The notes below the pieces were generated by a model. That model worked only from the letters and a program-made list of their open reading frames with translations. It made no database searches and had not been told where the DNA came from. A DNA stretch of 44,500 bases from Symbiodinium natans (Eukaryota > Sar > Dinophyceae > Suessiales > Symbiodiniaceae): the NCBI GenBank assembly GCA_905221605.1, contig CAJNDS010001491.1, positions 374,360 through 418,859 of the forward strand, written 5' to 3'. Positions 38,068 through 44,500 of the stretch are shown here, in pieces; the stretch's first letter is position 1; each line of letters opens with the position of its first letter. A program made the position numbers and the translations under genes.

Positions 38068-38977
38068 TTCACAGAGCCAAAAAAAACAACACCACGACTA
38101 AAAACGGTGACACGAGCAACAGCAGCCGTCGCAACATTACGAGACCCCAAAAAAGCACGAGACGAGGAACAGCAGCAGAAGTCGGCGTATATTCCTGAGT
38201 TCCAAAGACATTCAGAAGCAGGATAAGTACCACGACAATCATCTGAACAAACTCCCTTCCCCTCCTCTTCCAAGCAACAAAACATCAAGATAAGACACCT
38301 CGTCCCATGTGAGCTCCTGAGCATGAACAGAATAACTTGACACGTCCCTGTCAAAGCCCCAATCTCCGACAGTCATGGAACTCATTCAATCAAGAAGCCT
38401 CAATTGAAGAGCCAAGCAACGCGACGCGGGCGCTTCGAGGGAGATGCCTTCTCGTCCAAGTCAAAAATCCTTTACAAAACGCGGCTCCCACGAAACAGAA
38501 AACAAACAAGCACTGCCCTCCTCCGGGTCGGTGTTCGGGACCTGCAGGACCTAGCGAGACAGACAAACGAACCCAGCATGCATACAACCCCACAACACAC
38601 AAGAACCGAGAACTACCAACGAGCAGCAGCAAGACGATAACTGCTGCCGAGACACCTCTAGCAGCATCGCCGCCCAGGATAAGAGGGAAAAACTGCTGAA
38701 GCAAGGTTTAAAGCAACCGCGACAAGAGCCATGCCACAAGTACATCCAAGAGGCAAAATCCGCGCGGGCGACGGCTTCCAGACACACTTCCGACGAAATG
38801 CCTGAGATCAGAACGAAAAGTGGCACACAAAAAATGAAGAAAACGAAGTACTATATCACAAGAAAGGCAACATGGCATAATGCGTTTGAGCAGCCGCTGT
38901 GCCCACAGAAGAACTGGCTTCGAGATTAAAAAAAAAAGCTTTACACGACCCTGGGGCGCACACACACAGACCGAAAA
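38068..38977 (-). other. Tract-free, T/G-rich (minus strand) stretch, UTR- or intron-like
   Basis: About 0.9 kb has no telomere-like unit and no MITE. The minus strand carries homopolymeric T runs and TG-rich runs, such as near 38925 and 38960, and no convincing long frame. It follows the basic exon at 39017-39073, so it could be a 3' UTR or a long intron. The plus strand is CA-rich with AGCAGCAG stretches. Confidence 0.35.
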
Positions 38978-39016
38978 TTAAGGGAACCGAGGACACAACA
39001 TGCAACAACTTATTAC

Positions 39017-39073
39017 CCTTTTGTTACGGCGCTTGTTGGCCACGCGGTTGTTGTAGCGTGCCTTGAGCTTGGC
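39017..39073 (-). CDS. Candidate exon, strongly basic
   Basis: The acceptor is GCGGCAG|G behind a C/T-rich run of about 60 nt, and the donor is GTAATA. The 57-nt exon (phase 0/0) reads AKLKARYNNRVANKRRNKR, a basic stretch that could bind nucleic acid or act as a nuclear signal. If not spliced, the frame continues a further 12 codons to a TAA at 38978. Confidence 0.5.
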
Positions 39074-39433
39074 CTGCCGCTTTGCATTCGGCGTGCGCAT
39101 GCCCGCAAGCGAGAAGTGAAGCGGGAGGAGGAGGGCACGGAGATGGAAGCAGACTTGGGCCAAGATAGCTACGGATTTAAGGCTTAGGGTTCAGGGATCC
39201 TAAACCCTAAACCCTAAATCCTAAACCCAAAACCCTCAACCCTAACCCTAAACCCTAAACCCTAAACCCTAAACCCCAAACCTTTTGGCTCCGCGATGCA
39301 GGCTCTTGTGGGGGAGCGGAGAGGGGAGGCTGCAGCTTCATCCCCTGCCACCATAGCTTCATCCCCCCCCCCCCCAACCCTAAACCCTAAACCCTAAACC
39401 CTAACCCTAAACCCTAAACCCTAAACCCTAAAC

Positions 39434-39455
39434 CCCGCTATCCTCCGGCTGCGCC
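39434..39455 (-). CDS. Candidate 22-nt micro-exon
   Basis: The position follows from the tract rule: CCCTAAA ends at 39433 and TTTAGGG starts at 39484. The acceptor is CAGCTCAG|G and the donor GTTTAGGG. The frame is undecided (RSRRIA or AQPEDSG). Included because both splice sites and the bracket are present. Confidence 0.3.
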
Positions 39456-39483
39456 CTGAGCTGTTAGAGTTCAGGGCATCATA

Positions 39484-39650
39484 GGGTTTAGGGTTTAGGT
39501 TTAGGGTTTAGGGTTTAGGGTTTAGGGTTTAGGGTTTAGGGTTTAGGGTTTAGGGTTTAGGGTTTAGGGTTTAGGGTTTAGGGTTTAGGGTTTAGGGTTT
39601 AGGGTTTAGGGTTTAGGGTTTAGGGTTTAGGGTTTAGGGTTTAGGGTTTC
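39484..39650. repeat. Long TTTAGGG tract
   Basis: About 23 units, nearly perfect; it ends inside M1 copy h. Confidence 0.95.
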
Positions 39651-39755
39651 GGGTACCCAATTATGACCCATGTTAGGGTAACTAGGGGGCATAGAAGTGT
39701 GGGTTGTGAGTACATTTAGAATTGGTGATGAAGTAATACCACGAACCTCCAAGCA
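39650..39755. mobile_element. M1 copy h, left end replaced
   Basis: The right end (CACGAACCTCCAAG) is clear. The left terminus is missing and begins abruptly at the end of a long TTTAGGG tract, mirroring copy e. Confidence 0.5.
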
Positions 39756-39982
39756 GGACCCTGGACGAAAACCTTCCCAACCCTTCAACCCTCGACCCAA
39801 CAGCCCTAACCCTGAAACCCTAAGTCCTCGACCCGTGGCACCTAAACCCTCAGCTCACAATCCTAAACCCTGAACCCTAAACTTTTAAATCCTAAACCCT
39901 AAACCCTAGATCCTAAACCCTAAACCCTAAACCTAAACCCTAAACCCTAGACCCTAAACCCTCAACTCTCAAAAGACCACAC

Positions 39983-40026
39983 CCTGGGCCTGGTAGTCTT
40001 CCGCCTCCCGGGACTTCCGAGCCAAC
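39983..40026 (-). CDS. Candidate exon, charged helix
   Basis: The acceptor is GTCGAG|G and the donor GTGTGG. The 44-nt exon reads LARKSREAEDYQAQ. It sits between CCCTAAA (39890-39965) and TTTAGGG (40046 onward), exactly the bracket seen at the clearest exons. Confidence 0.65.
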
Positions 40027-40099
40027 CTCGACGGATCGTTTGTGGGTTTAGGGTTTAGGGTTTAGGGTTTAGGGTTCAGGGTTCCGGGTTTATTAGGGT

Positions 40100-40680
40100 T
40101 TAGGGTTTAGGGTTCAGGGTTCAGGGTTTAGGGTTCGGGATGAAGGGTGAAGGGGTTTAGGGTTTCGTTCTACTGAGCCTATGGGCTTCTGTTGTTTGTG
40201 AGCTGGTCTAGGGTTTAGGGATGGGTGGCGGGAAGGGCGTCTGGGATCTGAGCGTTGAGAAACCCCAGTGCTCTCTGAGCTGAGCGTCTCACTTCGTGCT
40301 TCTGGGTTCCTAGGTCCAAGACTAACTCAGGAGTCAAAAGGGATACCCTGGTCTTGCTTCTAGGTTTTTATAAGCCAATGTAACCCAATCAATAATGGAA
40401 CGGGCCCACCAGAATGCAGAGCGGGGCACTGAACTGCAAGTGCCAGATATTGGTCGGGAACTAGAGAAGTCGGGTACCCTAACTGCCCGAACTCCCTATC
40501 AAGATGCTGCGGCCCGAAGCCCTAAACTTTTGTTTCTGTTGGGGTACCTAATCTATTGCCGGTCAGTAAGACATTTGTCTTTTGGAAGGGCCTCCCCAGG
40601 AAGGGCCTCTAATTTGTCGGAAGCCCCCGCGTGGGCCCGCAAACCTTTCGGACCATTCAGGATTCAGGCTTGAGTCCTGA
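40100..40680. other. Unassigned sequence
   Basis: A plus open frame (ERGTELQVPDIGRELEKSGT) at 40395-40673 looks protein-like but has no tract bracket or clear splice sites. A tiny minus candidate (EPRST, donor GTGAGA) lies near 40300-40320. Confidence 0.4.
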
Positions 40681-40700
40681 ACCCTAAGTCCTAAACTTAC

Positions 40701-40738
40701 TGGGCTACCCACTCCGCTTCGTAGCTTGCCCGCTCAGC
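40701..40738 (-). CDS. Candidate micro-exon, aromatic/acidic helix
   Basis: The acceptor is CCCTCAG|G and the donor GTAAGT, a perfect consensus. The 38-nt exon reads AERASYEAEWVA plus two bases. Degenerate CCCTAAA repeats flank the low side. Confidence 0.55.
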
Positions 40739-41079
40739 CTGAGGGCGAAGGGGGCGTAGTCCCGAGGGCGAGGGGTCAAGGGTTCCAGCATGGAAATTAT
40801 ATGCCTTGATTGTTGTGTCTACCTCCTCAGGGTATATCTGGGTAGTTCTCTACATTAGGGTTCCATTTTTTGGGGATCCTTCTTTAAAGGGTGCCGCCTC
40901 ATGATGGGTATTTAAAAAGGCACCCTAAGTTTCGGGCTTGGGGGGTCGAGCTTTACTTTGAGGATTTCAAACAGCTGTGTTAAGAAAAGACGGTCGTCTG
41001 TAAACCCTAAACCCTAAACCCTAAACCCTAAACCCTAAACCCTAAACCCTAAACCCTAAACCCACAAACCCTAGACTCT

Positions 41080-41290
41080 ATAGGCTATGATGTCAGGGGT
41101 TGAGGGTCCAGGACATAGGGCTCTTGCGGCACCTAGTGATATGCTGGGGTGGGGATAAATAGCTTGAGCTCAAGATATGATTGCAGCGGTGATGAAGAAG
41201 ATGATGGCGGTGATGACGATGACATTATATACATCACATACAGATAAACAAAGTAAACATGTTCTACATATATGTAAGTATACAGTCTTG
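41080..41290. other. Simple-sequence stretch
   Basis: GAT/GGT trinucleotides (41180-41225) and AT-rich ATACATATA-type sequence. Nothing gene-like seen. Confidence 0.6.
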
Positions 41291-41392
41291 GTACCCCAAC
41301 AACCATAGTACAATAAGGGCACCCTGTTTGGGGTTGGTTACGTTATAAGGGAACCTTGACCCAAAAAAGGGAAAAGGTGCCACTGGGCTACC
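41291..41392. mobile_element. Element family M4, copy
   Basis: Contains AATAAGGGCACCCTGTTTGG ... AAAAGGTGCCACTGGGCTAC; closest to the copy at 28011. Confidence 0.6.
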
Positions 41393-41396
41393 CTAA

Positions 41397-41560
41397 ACCC
41401 TAAACCCTGAACCCTGAACCCTGAACCCTGAACCCTAAACCCTAAACCGTAGACCCTAAACCCTAAACCCTAAACCCTAAACCCTAAACCCTAAACCCTA
41501 AACCCTAAACCCTAAACCCTAAACCCTAAACCCTAAACCCTAAACCCTAAACCCTAAACC
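41397..41560. repeat. Long CCCTAAA tract
   Basis: About 22 units with CCCTGAA variants at the low end. Confidence 0.95.
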
Positions 41561-41568
41561 CAACATAC

Positions 41569-41653
41569 ATAGACGTGGATCGTGTAGAGCGTCAATGGCA
41601 TAGCCATTGTCTGCCTCCAGGGCTTCTTCGTAGGCTCGGGCGCGCTGGGCTGC
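41569..41653 (-). CDS. Candidate exon, helical segment
   Basis: The acceptor is CTTTCCAG|G and the donor GTATGT, a strong match to the eukaryotic consensus. The 85-nt exon reads AAQRARAYEEALEADNGYAI then DALHDPRL. Long CCCTAAA (41397-41560) and TTTAGGG (41746-41910) tracts bracket it. Confidence 0.7.
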
Positions 41654-42314
41654 CTGGAAAGGGCTTCGGGTTTAGGGTTTCGGGCTTGGGGTTTAGGGGT
41701 CAGGGGTCAGGGGTCAGGGGTCAGGGGTCGGGGTTTAGGGTTTAGGGTATAGGGTATATAGTTTAGGGTTTAGGGTTTAGGGTTTAGGGTTTAGGGTTTA
41801 GGGTTTAGGGTTTAGGGTTTAGGGTTTAGGGTTTAGGGTTTAGGATTTAGGGTTTAGGGTTTAGGGTTTAGGGTTTAGGTTTTAGGGTTTAGGGTTTAGG
41901 GTTTAGGGCTAGGGGGTTTTGAAGGGTTTCCAAGATCCGTTGAAATCAAGTGCTTTGTTTCTGTGATTTGCCTTAGAAGGCAAGCCCATTTATCAAAAAA
42001 AGGGGCATTGCGTACTGGGCATCACGTACTCATGAAAGCTGAGTTGCGTGTTTTCGGGCCAAAAACAGCTTCGAGTTCAGGGTTTTGGGTTTTTGGGTCT
42101 AGGGTTTAGGGCTTAAGGTGTCAGAGCTAATGAAAGGTTCAACGCCACGAGGTTCCCTGGTGCCCTTCGACCGCAACCACTAGAAACCTGAAAGACCCGG
42201 CGGAGGCCCAACCCTACACTCCTGAAACCTGAACCCTGAACCCTACACCCTAAAAACCCTAAGCCCTAAACCCCAAAACCCTAAACCCTACGAATGAAGC
42301 CCTAGGCCCCAAAC

Positions 42315-42383
42315 AAAGGCTAAGTGCTGGGCAACTTCGCGCTCAACTTCAAGGCGCATCTCCGACAGGAGCTGCAGCCGTGC
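42315..42383 (-). CDS. Candidate exon, amphipathic helix
   Basis: The acceptor is AATTTCACAG|G and the donor GTTTGGGG, a degenerate telomere unit. The 69-nt exon (phase 0/0) reads ARLQLLSEMRLEVEREVAQH then LAF. Heptad-like Leu/Val spacing with Glu/Arg suggests a coiled coil. CCCTAAA-type repeats lie on the low side. Confidence 0.7.
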
Positions 42384-42816
42384 CTGTGAAATTCAGGTGG
42401 AGGGCGGGGGGGGGGGGGGGGCTGACCCGACATCCAGAAACAAACCTACATTGTGAACTTTCTCCATCTCATGGTTCATATGTTTAGTGTTGAGGGCTCA
42501 GGGTTTAGGGTATAACTCCCTAAACCCAGTGTCCGAAACCCCTGCCCTCTACTCCTCGAAGGGCGTGGGGTGTAGCTCGGACTTAGGGTTACATGGTTCC
42601 CCCTAGACTCCTAGACAATGAACCCTAAGACCTCCAAAGTCCTGAATCCCAAGCGCACTAATTAAACTTCAACCCCTGCGCCCTCCAACGCCCTGAAGTG
42701 GGGATGAGACCTCCAAGACCCTCCCTTGACTAACCCTATAAAGCACCAGGGTTTGGGGTTTAGGGTTTAGGGTTTAGGGTTTGGGGTTTCGGGTTTAGGG
42801 TTTAGGGTTTGAGGCT

Positions 42817-42931
42817 TCAATAGGCGTTTTTCGCTGCCTGCTCTTCATCTGCGGCCCGCTTCGGGGGCGCGGCAGTCGTCACGGAGGGAAAGGTCGAGGT
42901 GGTGAGGCGCAAGGTGCCGCGGACGCGGGCC
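42817..42931 (-). CDS. Candidate exon, Ala/Glu-rich, may end in a stop
   Basis: The acceptor is CCGTTCAG|G. The frame reads ARVRGTLRLTTSTFPSVTTA then APPKRAADEEQAAKNAY and meets TGA at 42817-42819. Either this is a terminal exon or an unseen donor precedes the stop; a GC donor after DEEQ at 42838 is one option. The low-side flank is TTTAGGG, not the usual CCCTAAA, which agrees with a 3' terminal exon. Confidence 0.6.
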
Positions 42932-42956
42932 CTGAACGGTGGCTTAGGCTGTTTGT

Positions 42957-43082
42957 AGTTTAGGGTTTAGGGTTTAGGGTTTAGGGTTTAGGGTTTAGGG
43001 TTTAGGGTTTAGGGTTTAGGGTTTAGGGTTTAGGGTTTAGAGTTTAGGGTTTAGGGTTTAGGGTTTAGGGTTTAGGGTTTAG
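42957..43082. repeat. TTTAGGG tract
   Basis: About 18 units. Confidence 0.95.
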
Positions 43083-43329
43083 AGCCCCGGACGTCTTTGT
43101 CTTGCCGAACCCCTCCAACCCTTCAAACGCTAACTCGGCTGCCCAGGAACTACGGGATAACAAATGGTGCAGTCGATTCCTAGCCCCCTTAAACCCTAAA
43201 CCCTAAACCCTTAACCCTAAACCTTAACCCTAAATCCTAAACCCTAAACCCTAAACTCTAAACTCTAAACCCTAAACCCTAAACCCTGAACCCTAAACCC
43301 TAAACCCTTAGACAGGGGCGCCTCCGCAC

Positions 43330-43394
43330 CAGGCTGCGGCGTGGCGTGGGGGCCCCGTGGCTCTGGAAACTACGGCTCGTGTCCTTCTTGGCAG
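43330..43394 (-). CDS. Candidate exon, basic Ser-rich segment
   Basis: The acceptor is CCGACAG|CT and the donor GTGCGG. The 65-nt exon reads AKKDTSRSFQSHGAPTPRRS, a basic, probably disordered stretch. It is bracketed by CCCTAAA (43190-43310) and TTTAGGG-type repeats (from 43428). The plus strand is also open here, so the strand is not certain. Confidence 0.5.
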
Positions 43395-43656
43395 CTGTCG
43401 GGGGGGGGGCCGGGGGGTTCGGGGGGTTCTAGGGTTTAGGGTTCAGGGTTAGGGTTTGGGGTTCATGGTTTAGGGTTTAGGGTTCAGGGTTTAGGGTTTA
43501 GGGTTCAGGGCGCTAGGTTCTCCAGCAACCCATGAAGATGCGGGGTGTCCGTTCTTTGTCTATTGGGGCTTTCCGTAGCACCCGTGAGTGTCTGCAACAC
43601 TCCAACACATCAGCGTTCATCATCACTCTGAATGCTCATGCCTTTGCCGGCCGGGA

Positions 43657-43953
43657 CCCTAAACCCTAAACCCTAAACCCTAAACCCTAAACCCTAAACC
43701 CTAAACCCTAAACCCTAAACCCTAAACCCTAAACCCTAAACCCTAAACCCTAAACCTAAACCCTAACCGTAAACCCTAAACCCTAAAAACCCTAAACCTT
43801 AAAAACCCTAAGCCCTATAAACCCTATAGACCCTATTGACCCTAAAAACCCTGTAAACCCTGTAAACCCTGTAAACCCTGTAAACCCTGTAAACCCTGTA
43901 AACCCTGTAAACCCTGTAAACCCTGTAAACCCTGTAAACCCTAAACCCTAAAC
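43657..43953. repeat. CCCTAAA tract grading into a 9-mer
   Basis: About 15 CCCTAAA units, diverged units, then about ten copies of the nonamer CCCTGTAAA (43850-43937). Confidence 0.95.
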
Positions 43954-44024
43954 CCTTGGGACCCTCTTGTCGCAAAGCTTCCTCGAGGGAGGCGCCGGGC
44001 GCGGACCAGGCCACCAAGACGGTC
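43954..44024 (-). CDS. Candidate exon, helical segment
   Basis: The acceptor is TTTCAG|G and the donor is GTTTAGGG, the first unit of the adjacent telomere tract. The 71-nt exon reads TVLVAWSAPGASLEEALRQE in frame and ends one base into a codon. Low-side flank is CCCTAAA, as the rule predicts; no tract lies close on the high side. Function not recognised. Confidence 0.45.
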
Positions 44025-44500
44025 CTGAAAGGTTTACTTTAAGAACCCCAAAGCCTTGTTGATTTTTAGTCTCATAGGGACGTTTTTTGGCCATGCCCTA
44101 GAAAAAAAGTAGAAAAGTTTAGGTTCTTGAGAGATGAATGATACGTCTCTTCTCTAGGTTCAGTGGATTCATGTGGTCTGACAGTGTCAAGAAAAATCCT
44201 TCGTTCTATCCCTTGTTCAACCATCACATCTAGAGATGTGGCCCGGCGTGCGATTCCAAGAGCGGACCAAGATGTATCAGAGTTGGGCGGGTCTCAGGGT
44301 ACCTTAGAGAAGGAAGCGACTGGGAGGTTGGGTACAGGAGAACGAGGCCAAAAGCCCTAAGCCCTAAACTTTGAAGTTGGATACTCCATCAGGGTTGAGG
44401 GTAAGACTTCTTCTGCTGTTATGGCCGCTCCAAACACAGCAGAAGAAATGCCAACAATGGTAACATCAATAAATACAATGAATTCATGACAGTCGGGACC
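44025..44500. other. Unassigned upstream flank
   Basis: No telomere tract and no MITE. Mildly AT-rich; a plus frame from 44163 is open for 65 codons but unremarkable. Could be an intron or the 5' region of the minus-strand unit. Confidence 0.4.

Larger units (their letters stand above)
7593..44024 (-). other. Candidate multi-exon minus-strand transcription unit(s), helical-repeat protein ending in a RING finger
   Basis: This is the span of the minus-strand exon candidates listed separately, from 44024 down to a TAA at 7593-7595. Nearly all have AG acceptors (mostly AG|G), GT donors and Ala/Glu/Leu/Lys-rich frames. Many are bracketed on the plus strand by (CCCTAAA)n on the low side and (TTTAGGG)n on the high side. 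The peptides share a loose two-helix repeat, and the last three exons form a C3HC4 RING. One giant gene or several tandem genes are both possible: exon phases were not tracked across all junctions, and the 36.2-39.0 kb block may separate two genes. A RING after helical repeats would suggest an E3 ubiquitin ligase, by family knowledge only. Confidence 0.55.

Noticed and set aside
28011-41392. M4 copies as tRNA- or snRNA-like genes because of their hairpins
   Set aside because: No A/B boxes, cloverleaf or anticodon arm; the hairpins come from the inverted ends.
43808-44017. Minus frame with repeated VYR units
   Set aside because: The VYR part is just the CCCTGTAAA 9-mer tract; only the exon before the tract is kept.
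1-44500. Window as a chromosome end (true telomere)
   Set aside because: Tracts run in both orientations throughout, are short and split by unique DNA and exons, and neither window edge is a terminal array.

Overview
**Organism and character.** This is nuclear DNA of a eukaryote whose telomere heptamer is TTTAGGG. About half of the window is interstitial TTTAGGG/CCCTAAA tracts in both orientations, cut by short GC-rich unique segments, short inverted-repeat (MITE-like) elements and one LTR element. I see no bacterial operon, no CRISPR array, and no rRNA or tRNA gene. Dispersed AGGGTTT tracts, many tiny exons and LTR elements together fit a coccidian apicomplexan (Eimeria-like) best. A dinoflagellate or another TTTAGGG alga is not excluded. 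This assignment is inference.

**Main reading.** The unique segments between telomere-motif tracts read as small exons (22 to 133 nt), nearly all on the minus strand. They have AG|G acceptors, GT donors and Glu/Lys/Ala/Leu-rich frames. The best exons obey one rule: on the plus strand they lie between a (CCCTAAA)n tract on the low-coordinate side and a (TTTAGGG)n tract on the high side. In the sense strand each such intron therefore starts with GTTTAGGG repeats, often supplying the GT donor itself, and ends with CCCTAAA repeats before the acceptor. The introns are inverted repeats of the telomere motif. The exons encode a long helical protein with a degenerate two-helix repeat, roughly L..A(I/V)..A+.SG(V/I)(D/P)...L..A+..L. 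The unit ends at about 7.6 kb in a C3HC4 RING finger split over three exons. Whether 44.0-7.6 kb is one gene or several cannot be settled by eye.

**Layout.**
- 0-2.2 kb: telomere-like tracts, small inverted-repeat elements and two weak exon candidates.
- 2.3-3.8 kb: a compact LTR retroelement with 294-bp TG...CA terminal repeats and a 5-bp target duplication.
- 3.8-7.0 kb: further minus-strand exon candidates, including a possible start exon at 6581.
- 7.6-36 kb: dense exon/intron mosaic ending in the RING, with MITE-like elements inside introns.
- 36.2-39.0 kb: the largest tract-free block, holding a 653-bp tandem array and a T/G-rich (minus-strand) UTR-like or intronic stretch.
- 39-44 kb: upstream exons of the minus-strand unit.
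- 44.0-44.5 kb: unassigned sequence.

**Limits.** Exons were read by hand. Several GC-rich segments are open on both strands; these are marked and given low confidence.
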